From contig JBFMFH010000010.1 of the NCBI GenBank assembly GCA_040752275.1, forward strand, positions 1 to 64,000: DNA of 64,000 bases, in the 5' to 3' direction. The translations under genes were made by a program, and so were the position numbers. The notes under the pieces are model-generated. The model did no database searches and was not told the DNA's origin. It saw only the letters and a list, made by a program, of their open reading frames with translations. Shown here piece by piece: positions 55,666-64,000 of the stretch. How positions within the stretch are numbered: the first letter of the stretch is position 1; every line of letters begins with the position of its first letter. The DNA comes from JBFMFH01 sp040752275. Its GTDB lineage: Bacteria > Acidobacteriota > Vicinamibacteria > Vicinamibacterales > JAKQTR01.

Positions 55666-55780
55666 TATCTTACCCGAAAACGAGGCCGGCCCCGGCGGCC
55701 CTCGAACCCGCCACCGCGCGCTCCGCTGTCCAGTCCGCGCGGCGCGCCGGGCACGCCAAGCTGGATTCCCGGGTAAGATA
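55666..55780. promoter_or_regulatory. Divergent promoter region with an 11-base inverted repeat
   Basis: TATCTTACCCG (55666-55676) and CGGGTAAGATA (55770-55780) are perfect inverted copies 93 bases apart. Each places TAAGAT, a -10 element, outward: on the minus strand at 55667-55672 toward the PgsW-like gene, and on the plus strand at 55774-55779 toward the penicillin acylase gene. The arms may also be operator sites. Confidence 0.55.
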
Positions 55781-55795
55781 GTGCCCCAGTTCATC

Positions 55796-58276
55796 ATGGC
55801 TTCGACCATCCCTCTCCCGCCGCGGCCGAAACGCCACTGGTTTCGGCGGTTCGTGTTGTTGCTCTTCGGCATCGTGATTGTCGTCTCGGCGTTCGCGTTC
55901 TGGCGGCTGCGTGCACCGTTGCCAACGGTGAGCGGTACGGAACGGGTCGACGGCCTTCGGGCGAAGGTCGAGATCATCCGCGACGTGGACGGCGTGCCGC
56001 ACATCCGGGCCTCGAGCGAAGCCGATGCGCTCTACGCCCTGGGATACGTGCATGCCCAGGAGCGTCTGTGGCAGATGGAGTTCCAGCGGCGCGTCGCACA
56101 GGGCCGGCTGTCCGAGTTTGCCGGACCCGAGACGTTGCGCGCCGATCGACTGCTGAGGACGGTCGGGCTGGCCCGGGCCGCCCAGACGGCGTGGCACAAG
56201 CTCGATGCGGGGACGCGCGCCCTCATCGAGGCGTACGTGGCAGGGATCAACGGGTTCCTCGCCACCCATCGTGGCGGCGGTCTGCCTGTCGAGTTCGCCT
56301 TGCTGAGGGTGTCACCAGAGCCGTGGCGGGGCGAGGATGTGCTCGCGTGGCACAAGGCCATGGCCTGGTCGCTCAGTCAGAACTGGTCGCAGGAACTACT
56401 GCGGGTCCGGCTCTCGGCTCGAATCGGCGACGAAGCCGCCAACGAGTTGATGCCGGCCTACACCCGCAACGGCCCCATCGTCCTGCCCCCCGACGCCCAG
56501 CGCGGGCCGGCGCGCACCCTGCCGGTCCCGGTCCAGCCGATGACGCCGGAACCCAGGCCGCCGGCCCCGGGGGCCGACGCGAAGGGGCCGGCACTCCTCG
56601 CCGATCTCGAGGGTCTCGCTGAGCTTGCCGCATCCCTGCCCTACGGACCCGTTCCCGGGGGCGGCAGCAACAACTGGGTCGTGTCGGGTGTGCGGAGCGT
56701 GACCGGGAGGCCCCTGCTCGCCAACGATCCGCACCTGGCCGGCCAGGCGCCCGCCGTGTGGTACCTCGCCCATATCACCGGCGGCGGACTCGACGTCATC
56801 GGGGCCAGCCTGCCGGGGACGCCCGGGATCCTCGTCGGCCACAACCGGCACATCGCGTGGGGCATCACGGCGATGCTCGCCGATGTACAGGATCTCTACG
56901 TCGAGCGTGTCAATGCCCGCGATCAGGTCGAGTACAACGGCGCCTGGGAACAGATGACGATCGTGCGCGAAGTCATCAAGGTGCGCGGCGAGGACGACGT
57001 GCCAATCAGGATTCGGGTGACCCGTCACGGCCCCATCATCTCGGATGCCCTCGAGAAGCCGCAGGCTGCGCTCGCGCTGCGGTGGACCGGCCTCGACGAA
57101 GACGACCCCACCGCCCGCGCGTTCCTCGGCGTCAACCTCGCGTCGACCTGGGCTGAGTTCGTGACGGCGCTGGCCCCCGTGCACGTGCCCACACTGAACT
57201 TCGTGTACGCCGATGTGGAGGGCAACATCGGGTACATCGGGCCCGGCGCCTTCCCGGTGCGCCTCAACCATGACGGCAGCCGCCCGCTCCCGGGCTGGAC
57301 CAGTGAGTACGACTGGCGCGGGTACCTGCACGAGAGCGAATGGCCGACATCGCTGAACCCCGGCCGCGGGTTCATCGTGTCCGCCAACAACAAGGCCGTG
57401 CCGGACTCCTACTCCTTCAACCTAGGCACGAGCTGGGAGGCGCCGTACCGCGCGGCGCGCATCATCGAAATGCTGGAGGGCTCGAGCCGCCTCGCCGTCG
57501 AGGACATGGCGCGCATGCAGCGGGACGTGCGGTCGGCCCAGGCCCGCACCGTGCTGCCGTTCCTGCTGCGCGCGCGGCCCCTCGATGCAGCCAGCCGTGA
57601 TGGGATGGACCGGTTGCAGGAGTGGGATGGCACGCTGAGCGGCGACAGCCCGGAGGCCGCGCTCTACGAGGCCTGGTACGAGGCGACCGTCCGCGGCTTG
57701 TTCGAGGACGACCTCGGGAGCGACCTGTTCGCGGAGTACGCGCCGGTCCGCTATGTCGTGGCCAAGGCGGTCGATGCCATCGCCCAGGCGGGAACCACGG
57801 CCTGGTGCGACGATGTGCGGACACCCGAACCGGAGACGTGCGACACGCTGCTGGGCCAGACCTTGCGCCAGGCCATCGCCGACATGGGCGAACGACAGGG
57901 CACCGCCAACATCTCGAGGTGGCGGTGGGATGCCGTCAACGCCGCCCAGTTCCCCCACGATCCGTTCGACACCGTGCCTGCGCTCCGGTGGGCGTTCAGC
58001 CGGACGGTTCCCCGCGGGGGCGACGGATTCACCGTCACGCCGGTGATGCCGCTCCACAACAGGATCTTCGTCTCGTCGTACCGGCAGGTCATCGATCTCG
58101 CCGCGCTCGACGCATCGCGCTTCGTCATCCCGATGGGCCAGTCCGGACATGTCTGGAGCCGTCGCTACGCGGACCTGCTCGAGAAGTGGGACAAGGTCGA
58201 GTATCTGCCGATGCGGTTCACCGCGGACGCCGTGGATGCGGCACTGGCGGAACGCCTGGTGCTCGAGCCGAACTGA
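55796..58276 (+). CDS. Penicillin acylase family protein
   Basis: About 826 residues. An N-terminal membrane anchor (about 17-40) is followed by the family alpha segment (VDGVPHIRASSEADALYALGYVHAQERLWQMEF in part). The autocatalytic Ser nucleophile is in PGGGSNNWVVSG, and the beta chain has RPLLANDPHLAGQAP and GHNRHIAWG. Such Ntn hydrolases cleave acyl amides such as penicillins or acyl-homoserine lactones. The ATG at 55796 is used because a -10 element at 55774-55779 would put the transcription start downstream of the in-frame GTG at 55781. It diverges from the PgsW-like cluster. Confidence 0.94.
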   Translation: MASTIPLPPRPKRHWFRRFVLLLFGIVIVVSAFAFWRLRAPLPTVSGTERVDGLRAKVEIIRDVDGVPHIRASSEADALYALGYVHAQERLWQMEFQRRVAQGRLSEFAGPETLRADRLLRTVGLARAAQTAWHKLDAGTRALIEAYVAGINGFLATHRGGGLPVEFALLRVSPEPWRGEDVLAWHKAMAWSLSQNWSQELLRVRLSARIGDEAANELMPAYTRNGPIVLPPDAQRGPARTLPVPVQPMTPEPRPPAPGADAKGPALLADLEGLAELAASLPYGPVPGGGSNNWVVSGVRSVTGRPLLANDPHLAGQAPAVWYLAHITGGGLDVIGASLPGTPGILVGHNRHIAWGITAMLADVQDLYVERVNARDQVEYNGAWEQMTIVREVIKVRGEDDVPIRIRVTRHGPIISDALEKPQAALALRWTGLDEDDPTARAFLGVNLASTWAEFVTALAPVHVPTLNFVYADVEGNIGYIGPGAFPVRLNHDGSRPLPGWTSEYDWRGYLHESEWPTSLNPGRGFIVSANNKAVPDSYSFNLGTSWEAPYRAARIIEMLEGSSRLAVEDMARMQRDVRSAQARTVLPFLLRARPLDAASRDGMDRLQEWDGTLSGDSPEAALYEAWYEATVRGLFEDDLGSDLFAEYAPVRYVVAKAVDAIAQAGTTAWCDDVRTPEPETCDTLLGQTLRQAIADMGERQGTANISRWRWDAVNAAQFPHDPFDTVPALRWAFSRTVPRGGDGFTVTPVMPLHNRIFVSSYRQVIDLAALDASRFVIPMGQSGHVWSRRYADLLEKWDKVEYLPMRFTADAVDAALAERLVLEPN

Positions 58277-58393
58277 CACGCCTGAGTCCTGGCTCGCGAC
58301 ACACCGGCCGGGGCGCACTCCAGGTGCACACTGCGAGGGCCGCCTGCTGGGCACGAGAAGGCGACCCGGCGGGTGGGGCCGAGGAGTTGTTCG

Positions 58394-59581
58394 ATGTCCA
58401 CTGATGATCGCCGACCTGGCATCCACACGACCGCCATCCATGCCGGAGAATCGCCGGATCCCGTCACCGGCGCGCTCGTGCCGCCCATCCAACTCGCTAC
58501 GACGTTTCACCTGGGCACGGCCGAGCAGGGGGCCGAGATCTTCGCCGGACAGAGGGAGGCGTTCGTCTACAGCCGGTGGGCGAATCCGACGGTGTCGACT
58601 TTCGAGCGCAAGGCAGCTGCACTGGAGCGCGGCGAGGCCGCTGTCGCGACCGCGAGCGGGATGGCGGCTATTGCGTCGGCCATCCTCACCGTCGTGAAGT
58701 CTGGCGACCACATCGTCTCTGCCAAGGCCATCTACCCGAGCACCGTTCACCTGATGAACACGCAACTCGGGCCGCTCGGTGTCGACACGACCTTTGTCGA
58801 CGCGACCGATCCGGCGAACGTACAGGCGGCTATCAGGCCGAACACACGCCTGATCTACCTCGAAACACCCGGGAACCCCACGCTCGCGTTGTGCGATCTC
58901 GCCGCGATCGGCGCGATGGCATGCAAAGCGGGCATCACGACCATCTGCGACAACACGTTCGCCTCGCCCGTGAACCAGCGCCCGCTCGAGCTCGGGATCG
59001 ACGTCGTCATCCACAGTGCGACGAAGTACTTCTGCGGGCACGGAGACGCCGTCGGCGGCCTCGTCGTCGGCCGCCGCGACTTCATCCAGCGCTGCCTGAC
59101 GGAGCCCGTGCGCTACTACGGCGGAATCATGGCTCCATTCACGGCCTACCTGATGCTCCGCGGCACGGCCACGATGCCGCTTCGGGTCGAGCGGCACAAC
59201 GCCAACGCGGCGCGCCTCGCGCAGTGGCTCGAGACACACCCGGCCGTCGCGTGGGTCAGCTATCCGGGTCTGCCCTCCCATCCGCAGCACGAACTGGCAA
59301 AGCGGCAGATGCCCGGCGGCTTCGGCGGAATGGTCTGCTTCGACCTCAAGGGAGGCGTGGAGGCCGGCGCTCGCCTGCAGAACGCGGTGCGCGTGTGCAC
59401 GCTGGCGGTGAGCCTCGGCGACACCCGTTCGCTCATCACACACCCAGCATCCACAACGCACAGCGTGGTGTCGCGCGAGGCGCGCCTCGCGCAGGGCGTC
59501 ACCGACGGCCTCGTGCGCCTCTCCGTTGGGCTCGAGGACGTCGAGGACCTGATTGAGGACTTGGACCAGGGGCTGAGGTAG
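58394..59581 (+). CDS. Trans-sulfuration PLP enzyme (methionine gamma-lyase/cystathionine gamma-synthase-like)
   Basis: 395 residues of the Cys/Met metabolism PLP family. Seen are HTTAIHAGESPDPVTGALVPPI, YSRWANPT, SGMAAIASAIL, the PLP Lys in IHSATKYFCGHGDAVGG, and the C-terminal SLGDTRSLITHPASTTHS. These enzymes share a fold but differ in substrate; the sequence fits methionine gamma-lyase or cystathionine gamma-lyase/synthase. It cannot be fixed to one. The ATG at 58394 has a GAGGAG site. It is followed by a toxin-antitoxin pair after 117 bases. Confidence 0.92.
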   Translation: MSTDDRRPGIHTTAIHAGESPDPVTGALVPPIQLATTFHLGTAEQGAEIFAGQREAFVYSRWANPTVSTFERKAAALERGEAAVATASGMAAIASAILTVVKSGDHIVSAKAIYPSTVHLMNTQLGPLGVDTTFVDATDPANVQAAIRPNTRLIYLETPGNPTLALCDLAAIGAMACKAGITTICDNTFASPVNQRPLELGIDVVIHSATKYFCGHGDAVGGLVVGRRDFIQRCLTEPVRYYGGIMAPFTAYLMLRGTATMPLRVERHNANAARLAQWLETHPAVAWVSYPGLPSHPQHELAKRQMPGGFGGMVCFDLKGGVEAGARLQNAVRVCTLAVSLGDTRSLITHPASTTHSVVSREARLAQGVTDGLVRLSVGLEDVEDLIEDLDQGLR

Positions 59582-59684
59582 GGGGCAGAAGTATTCACCC
59601 CAGCGCTCAACACGCACGGCTCGGTACACAGCCCGACGCCCTAGACCCGGAACTCGAGGGTCGATGCTCAGATGCACTTGTGTT

Positions 59685-59695
59685 GATATACTATC
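59685..59695 (+). promoter_or_regulatory. Palindromic -10 operator of the toxin-antitoxin operon
   Basis: GATA-TAC-TATC is a perfect 4-3-4 palindrome that contains the -10 TATACT (59687-59692). The antitoxin ATG at 59699 is about seven bases downstream of the -10, so the transcript is probably leaderless. Binding of the ribbon-helix-helix antitoxin here would block transcription. Confidence 0.55.
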
Positions 59696-59698
59696 CAC

Positions 59699-59932
59699 AT
59701 GAAACCTATACAGGTCATGTTCGACGAGCACCTGCTCCGCCAGCTCGACGCGGACGCCGAGGTGCAGCGGGACGGCCGGTCGGCCGTGCTCCGGCGGGCC
59801 GCAGCCGAGTATCTGCGTCGTCGTCGAAGCCGGCGGATCAAGGCGGCGTACGAATCCGCCTACGGCTCGGGTGAAGGGCTGGGCGACGAGTTTTCGGGCT
59901 GGGTCCGGGAGGGTTCATGGCCCGAGGAGTGA
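59699..59932 (+). CDS. Ribbon-helix-helix antitoxin (MazE/CopG-like)
   Basis: 77 residues. The N-terminal 45 residues form a ribbon-helix-helix fold (KPIQVMFDEHLLRQLDADA, then RSAVLRRAAAEYLRRRR). The acidic C-terminal tail (EGLGDEFSGWVREGSWPEE) is the likely toxin-binding part. It is the first gene of the pair and overlaps the toxin gene by 16 bases. With the palindromic -10 above it, autorepression is expected. No ribosome site precedes the ATG, in line with a leaderless message. Confidence 0.9.
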   Translation: MKPIQVMFDEHLLRQLDADAEVQRDGRSAVLRRAAAEYLRRRRSRRIKAAYESAYGSGEGLGDEFSGWVREGSWPEE

Positions 59933-60246
59933 ACCGGGGTGAGATCTGGATGTATCAGTTCTCTGCCCCCGACAAGCGCCGTCCTGTCCTCGTTCTCAGC
60001 AGGCAGGACGTCATCGGCCTGCTGCACACCGTCATGGTGGCCCCCGTCACCTCGGTGATTCGGGGTGCGCCGAGCGAAGTGGTCATCGGAGTCGATGAGG
60101 GGCTGAAGACCCAGTCGGCGGTCAATCTGGATCACGTCCAAACGGTCGAGCGGAGCCGCCTCGAACGCTTCGTCGGGCATCTGTCGCCCGCCACCATGCG
60201 GAGGGTCTGCCGCGCCCTGGCCATCGCCGTCGGCTGTGACGAGTGA
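59917..60246 (+). CDS. MazF/PemK-type toxin (endoribonuclease)
   Basis: 109 residues of the PemK/MazF family. Hallmarks are VNRGEIWMYQF, KRRPVLVLSR, VMVAPVTSVIRG and the C-terminal LERFVGHLSPATMRRVCRAL. These toxins cleave mRNA at short sequences when the labile antitoxin is lost. The length is typical. Its start overlaps the antitoxin 3' end by 16 bases, giving coupled synthesis. A stable chromosomal toxin-antitoxin pair next to guaA may be an insertion or a stress module; nothing else here marks transfer. Confidence 0.93.
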   Translation: MARGVNRGEIWMYQFSAPDKRRPVLVLSRQDVIGLLHTVMVAPVTSVIRGAPSEVVIGVDEGLKTQSAVNLDHVQTVERSRLERFVGHLSPATMRRVCRALAIAVGCDE

Positions 60247-60257
60247 AGGGCTCGGTG

Positions 60258-60263
60258 TAAGAT
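60258..60263 (+). promoter_or_regulatory. Candidate -10 element for guaA
   Basis: TAAGAT after GTG lies 11 bases before the ATG at 60275; a transcript from it would have a leader of only about five bases. The same TAAGAT sequence is in the divergent promoter at 55774. Confidence 0.35.
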
Positions 60264-60274
60264 TCCCGACTGAC

Positions 60275-62095
60275 ATGACCCACGACGCCGTCGCCGTGAT
60301 CGACTTCGGAGGCCAGTACGCCCACCTAATTGCCACGAAGATCCGCCGCCTGCACGTGTTGGCAGAGATCCGGCAGCCCGAGGACCCGATCGAGGCATTC
60401 CAGCCGTACAAGGGCATCATCCTGTCGGGCAGTCCGAGTCTCTCGGCCTTCGGCGAGGACTCCGCCTACAACAAGGCCATCTACGACCTCGACCTCCCTA
60501 TCCTCGGCTTCTGCTTCGGGCACCAGGAGATCGCCAAGCACTACGGTGGCACCATCGTCCACGGGGGGCGCGAATGGGGCCCGGCCGACCTGCACATCGT
60601 TGGAGAATGTCCCCTGTTCAAGGGACTGGCGAAGACCGAGCGTGTCTGGATGAGCCACTTCGACTCGGTCACGAGCGTCGGCCCGGGGTTCGAAGAGATG
60701 GGCTATACCTCGATCGGCGAGGGCGGGCCTGTCCATCGCTTCGCGGCCATCGGATCGAACGCGCGCCGGCGCTACGGATTCCAGTACCACCCGGAAGTCG
60801 ACGACACGGTCCACGGCCGCGAGATGATCGCGAACTTCGTGTTCGAGATCTGCGGTTGCCGGCCGTCCTGGACGATGGAGCGGTACATCGACGAGCAGAT
60901 CGAGAAGATGCGCCGGCAGGTCGGCGACCAGTCGGTGTTCCTGCTCGCCTCCGGCGGCGTCGACTCGACGGTCGCCGCCCGGGTGCTCGGCATGGCACTT
61001 GGTCCCGACCGGCTGCACCTGCTCCACATCGACAACGGCCTGATGCGCAAGGACGAGAGCCGCGAGGTCCTCGGGATGTTGGGGCAGTTCGGGCTCGATT
61101 GCAACCTGCACTTCGTCGACGCCAGCGACGTCTTCCTATCGGCTCTCGAAGGTCTGGTCGATCCTGAGGCGAAGCGCACGGCGATCGGCAACACGTTCGT
61201 CGGGGTCTTCGAACGCGAGGCGGAGGCACTCGGCATCGAACACCACCTGCTCGGCCAGGGCACCATCTATCCGGACACCATCGAAACCGGCGGGACGAGA
61301 CGAGCCGACACGATCAAGACCCACCACAACCGCGTGCCGGTCATCGAGCGCCTGATCGAACGCGGCCGTGTTGTCGAACCGCTGGCCGATCTTTACAAGG
61401 TCGAAGTGCGCGAACTCGGCGAGAGGCTCGGACTTCCCCGCGACCTCGTCTGGCGCCACCCGTTCCCTGGGCCGGGTCTCGGCATCAGACTGCTCTGCTC
61501 GACAGGCGTCGAGGCGCGCGAGGGCCTCGATGAGGTGGAGCCGAAGCTGACCGCCGTGGCGGCCCGATTCGGCGTCGCGGCGATGGCGCTGCCGATCAAG
61601 TCGGTGGGCGTCAAGGCGGACCTCCGATCGTACGAGCACCCGGTCATCGTCAGCGGCGAGGCGCCGTGGCCGGCGCTACTCGAACTGGCCGCCACGATCT
61701 TCAAGGAGGTTCCGGGCATCAACCGTTGCATCTGGAACCTGGGGCCGGTTGCGCCCTCCCGTGTCACGCCGGTGTCGGCCACGGTCACCCGGGCGCGACT
61801 GGACCTGCTGCGCGAAGCGGATCACATCGTCATGCAGGGACTCCGCAGGCATGGCATCTACGGCGATATCTGGCAGTGCCCGACCGTTCTCGTGCCGGTG
61901 AGCGTCGACGGCGCCGGTTACGAGTTCGTCATCGTGCGGCCCATCCACTCAGAGCGGGCCATGACGGCGACACCGGCGCAGCTGCCTGCCGCGCTGTTGA
62001 CCGAACTGCGGCAGCAGATCCTCGCGCTGCCGGAGGTGAGCGGGCTGGCGCTCGACATGACAACGAAACCGCCGGGCACGATTGAGTGGGAGTGA
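60275..62095 (+). CDS. guaA: GMP synthase (glutamine-hydrolysing)
   Basis: 606 residues. The N-terminal glutamine amidotransferase has a nucleophile Cys80 in LGFCFGHQEIAK (GICYGMQ in most relatives) and YHPE as part of the triad. The ATP-pyrophosphatase domain has LASGGVDSTVAARVLG. The C-terminal dimerization domain ends TTKPPGTIEWE. The enzyme makes GMP from XMP in the cytoplasm. It is longer than the typical 510-525 residues because of a larger central part around the pyrophosphatase domain. It starts shortly after the toxin gene and is followed by a heptamer repeat and a small membrane-protein gene. Confidence 0.96.
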   Translation: MTHDAVAVIDFGGQYAHLIATKIRRLHVLAEIRQPEDPIEAFQPYKGIILSGSPSLSAFGEDSAYNKAIYDLDLPILGFCFGHQEIAKHYGGTIVHGGREWGPADLHIVGECPLFKGLAKTERVWMSHFDSVTSVGPGFEEMGYTSIGEGGPVHRFAAIGSNARRRYGFQYHPEVDDTVHGREMIANFVFEICGCRPSWTMERYIDEQIEKMRRQVGDQSVFLLASGGVDSTVAARVLGMALGPDRLHLLHIDNGLMRKDESREVLGMLGQFGLDCNLHFVDASDVFLSALEGLVDPEAKRTAIGNTFVGVFEREAEALGIEHHLLGQGTIYPDTIETGGTRRADTIKTHHNRVPVIERLIERGRVVEPLADLYKVEVRELGERLGLPRDLVWRHPFPGPGLGIRLLCSTGVEAREGLDEVEPKLTAVAARFGVAAMALPIKSVGVKADLRSYEHPVIVSGEAPWPALLELAATIFKEVPGINRCIWNLGPVAPSRVTPVSATVTRARLDLLREADHIVMQGLRRHGIYGDIWQCPTVLVPVSVDGAGYEFVIVRPIHSERAMTATPAQLPAALLTELRQQILALPEVSGLALDMTTKPPGTIEWE

Positions 62096-62100
62096 GAACC

Positions 62101-62128
62101 GGGATTCGGGATTCGGGGTCGGGAATCG
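62101..62128. repeat. Heptamer repeat (GGGATTC, short)
   Basis: Two perfect GGGATTC copies (62101-62114) followed by degenerate units, directly after the guaA stop. Confidence 0.75.
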
Positions 62129-62149
62129 ATTCGGTCACGGGAGGGCGAC

Positions 62150-62326
62150 ATGAAGAACCTGTGCTGGATGTTGATCGTACTCGCAGCGCTCGCCTTTGCG
62201 GTGGGGACCTTCCTCGCCTTCGGCAAGACGACGTTCCTGCTTGAGCCGTACGGCTATTGGCGGGGGGCGGTGGGCCTGCTGCTCTTTGCGATTGCCCTGA
62301 GGACGATGGAGGACAGGAAGGCCTGA
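62150..62326 (+). CDS. 58-residue membrane protein, function unknown
   Basis: ATG at 62150 to TGA at 62326 encodes 58 residues with two hydrophobic segments: about 7-24 (MLIVLAALAFAVGTFLAF) and 36-52 (YWRGAVGLLLFAIALR). A GGGAGGG ribosome site lies 5-11 bases before the ATG. The region between the segments is PYGYWRG-like. No family is recognised. It is between guaA and the convergent DUF5916 gene. Confidence 0.6.
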   Translation: MKNLCWMLIVLAALAFAVGTFLAFGKTTFLLEPYGYWRGAVGLLLFAIALRTMEDRKA

Positions 62327-62349
62327 GGCAACGCCGGCACGCGCCAGGG

Positions 62350-64000
62350 TCAGCCTGGCGCCAGGTAGTAGGTCAGCTTCACGAGGAACCTGCGCCGCTT
62401 CGTGGGTGGTTCGCCGCCGAGGATCGCGCGCGCGTCGTCGAAGACGACGAACAGATCGGCACCGGGCTGGTAGGTGTAGCGGAACACCACATTCGCGCCC
62501 ACCTCGCGCGTGTCGTCGTCCCGCTGAACGAGGGCCGACACGAAGGCCTTCGGCGAGAAGGCGAGCGTCGCCCGCCCGACGATGAGGTTCGTCGTGAACG
62601 TGCCGCCCTGAATCGGGACGTCGACGCGGCTGCGGAAGTAGTCCACCCCCGCCCGCAGCCGCTGGTGCAGTCTGACGGTCAGCGATACGTTGGGCGCCGC
62701 CAGGGTCCCGCCGTAGAACCCGCCGCCGTAGAATCCGCCGCCGACGCTCACCCGGCGGCCGCGGTTGGGCATGTACTGTGCGACGAACTGAGTCCCGCGA
62801 TACGTCCCCTCAGGAATCTCCACACCGTCGCGAAGCTCGAACGGTTCCGTCAGTCCCTCCGCATTGACGATAGCCTGGGCGAAGAGGATCGACCCGTCCT
62901 CGAAGAGGACGGCCGGGCCGATGGCGCCGTTCAATGTCTGCAGGCGGTTCTGGCGGTCCGTGATGTAGGTGACGTCCGGTCCCAGGAACACCTGGCGGAC
63001 ACCTCGCCAGCCCGGCCGCAGCCCGACGTACGCGCCGCCCCTGTACTTCCGGATGCCGGTGCGTTGGAGGAATCCCATCTCACTGTTGAAGTCGTCGCCG
63101 ATGTCCGCATAGATCAGGCCCCAGCCGTAGCGGTCCTTGTTCAGCGCCGCGTCGATGCTGAACGCGTGCGACGATCCGTTGAGCCCCGGCGTCAGGCTCT
63201 TGGCGGCAAACCCGATGATGGACAGCGCATCGCCGAACGAGAAACTGCCGTCGGCCGCGAACACCTGGTTCGACGTACCCTCCTCGCCTGGAACCTTGCT
63301 CAGATACATGGCGCCGACGGTCGAACGCCGCAGGACGTCCCGCTTCACGCGCAGCGCCGCGAAGTTGGTGCGCGGCAGGCGGGTTTCCCCGTCCAAGCGA
63401 ATCGCGTCGGTCACGATGTCGAAGGCGCCAAAGTCCCAGGCCCCGGCCTTGCCGGTCACCCTCGCGCCCCCGACGATCGGCACGACGTCGCCGTCCTCGG
63501 ACAGCCCGATCCGGCGGCTGAAGAAGAGCAGCGTCGTCGGAGGTTCGAACGGCTGCGTCCGCTCCCCGACCTTGAACAGGCCGGCGTTCTCCAGGAAGAA
63601 CGTCCGCTTCTCCGGAAAGAACAGGGGGAAACGCGTGAGATTGACCTGCTGCTGATCCGCCTCGACCTGGGCGAAATCGGTGTTGTACGTCACGTCGGCC
63701 ACACCCGACGCCCCGAGGCCGATCTTGGCGTCGACGCCCAGCTCACCCGCCCAGCCGTTGGGCGATCGAAACGCATCTTCGAAGTCCCGATCCCACCCTC
63801 CCACCGCGAACGGCCAGACGCGAAACGGTGAGGGCGTGGCGAGAACCGGGAGCCCGCTCAGCGTGGCGAACGCCGACACGCGCCACTTGCCGAAGAACCC
63901 GAAGTCGCGGCTGATCGGGGCAAGGTAGCTCTCTTCGCGCATCGAGGCCGCCAGGCGGCCGAAGTTGATCCCCCACGGCCGAGCGACCCCCGGTCTGTAG
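62350..64000 (-). CDS. DUF5916 outer-membrane protein (5' truncated by window edge)
   Basis: About 550 residues are visible; the frame stays open through the right edge (GINFGRLAASM is encoded at 63940-63972), so the N-terminus lies outside. The visible part is the DUF5916 barrel: GADVTYNTDFAQVEADQQQVNLTRFPLFFPEKRTFFLENAGLF (in part), LLFFSRRIG, and many alternating strands. It is a paralogue of the gene at 21697-23976 (NTDFAQVExDxQQVNLTR is shared). The barrel ends KLTYYLAPG rather than a Phe. The CBM9-like domain, if present, is beyond the edge. Confidence 0.88.
   Translation of the reverse strand, partial: YRPGVARPWGINFGRLAASMREESYLAPISRDFGFFGKWRVSAFATLSGLPVLATPSPFRVWPFAVGGWDRDFEDAFRSPNGWAGELGVDAKIGLGASGVADVTYNTDFAQVEADQQQVNLTRFPLFFPEKRTFFLENAGLFKVGERTQPFEPPTTLLFFSRRIGLSEDGDVVPIVGGARVTGKAGAWDFGAFDIVTDAIRLDGETRLPRTNFAALRVKRDVLRRSTVGAMYLSKVPGEEGTSNQVFAADGSFSFGDALSIIGFAAKSLTPGLNGSSHAFSIDAALNKDRYGWGLIYADIGDDFNSEMGFLQRTGIRKYRGGAYVGLRPGWRGVRQVFLGPDVTYITDRQNRLQTLNGAIGPAVLFEDGSILFAQAIVNAEGLTEPFELRDGVEIPEGTYRGTQFVAQYMPNRGRRVSVGGGFYGGGFYGGTLAAPNVSLTVRLHQRLRAGVDYFRSRVDVPIQGGTFTTNLIVGRATLAFSPKAFVSALVQRDDDTREVGANVVFRYTYQPGADLFVVFDDARAILGGEPPTKRRRFLVKLTYYLAPG

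Noticed and set aside
55781..55795. GTG at 55781 as start of the penicillin acylase
   Set aside because: A -10 element immediately before it implies a transcript starting after this codon; the ATG at 55796 is preferred.

Overview
The window is very GC-rich chromosomal DNA. The gene content points to an Acidobacteriota bacterium, most likely of the class Vicinamibacteria. The indicators are a long Oar-like TonB receptor with an N-terminal carboxypeptidase-regulatory-like domain, two DUF5916 outer-membrane proteins, BlaI/M56 regulator pairs next to a TonB receptor, many secreted peptidases and amidohydrolases, and intergenic heptamer tandem repeats. This assignment is inferred from gene content and was not checked against a database. 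There is no phage, integrase, intact insertion sequence or CRISPR array. It reads as core chromosome plus secreted-hydrolase modules.

Layout. 1-13.4 kb is housekeeping and DNA repair: uvrC, a CDP-alcohol phosphatidyltransferase, ku, an efp-tdk-membrane protein operon, hsp20, a DegS-like periplasmic protease, and a uvrA-HEAT-methyladenine glycosylase operon. 13.4-16.6 kb has pdxB, a C69 dipeptidase and a tRNA-Thr(CGT). 16.7-21.7 kb is a co-directional run of secreted enzymes: esterase, DUF1080 and an active/inactive M16 peptidase pair. 21.7-32 kb holds a DUF5916 protein, an HExxH protein, an M20 peptidase, a GT87 glycosyltransferase, a pirin, a POT-type peptide transporter and an outer-membrane barrel protein. 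32-44 kb is a long minus-strand block: BlaI, M56 peptidase, TonB receptor, amidase, alpha/beta hydrolase, S9-type hydrolase and the Oar-like TonB receptor. 44.3-49.5 kb has an FHA protein, a charged-helix/barrel protein, an amino-acid permease and a five-repeat BACON-like lipoprotein. 49.6-55.6 kb is a minus-strand cluster: a PgsW-like protein, DUF6305, a TRAP-like permease, a 57-residue membrane protein, an M14/AstE-like hydrolase and a second C69 dipeptidase. 55.8-64 kb has a penicillin acylase, a trans-sulfuration enzyme, a MazEF-type toxin-antitoxin pair, guaA, a 58-residue membrane protein and the 3' part of a second DUF5916 gene.

How the genes fit together. Many products are secreted or envelope enzymes for peptides, amides and esters (C69 x2, M16 pair, M20, M14-like, amidase, S9, penicillin acylase), with importers (POT, APC, TRAP-like) and two TonB receptors. 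This suggests scavenging of proteinaceous or amide-linked material. The least-understood parts are the PgsW/DUF6305/permease cluster, a three-hairpin intergenic repeat present twice (about 6.4 and 32.0 kb), and a family of heptamer tandem repeats at eight loci, one of them inside uvrC.
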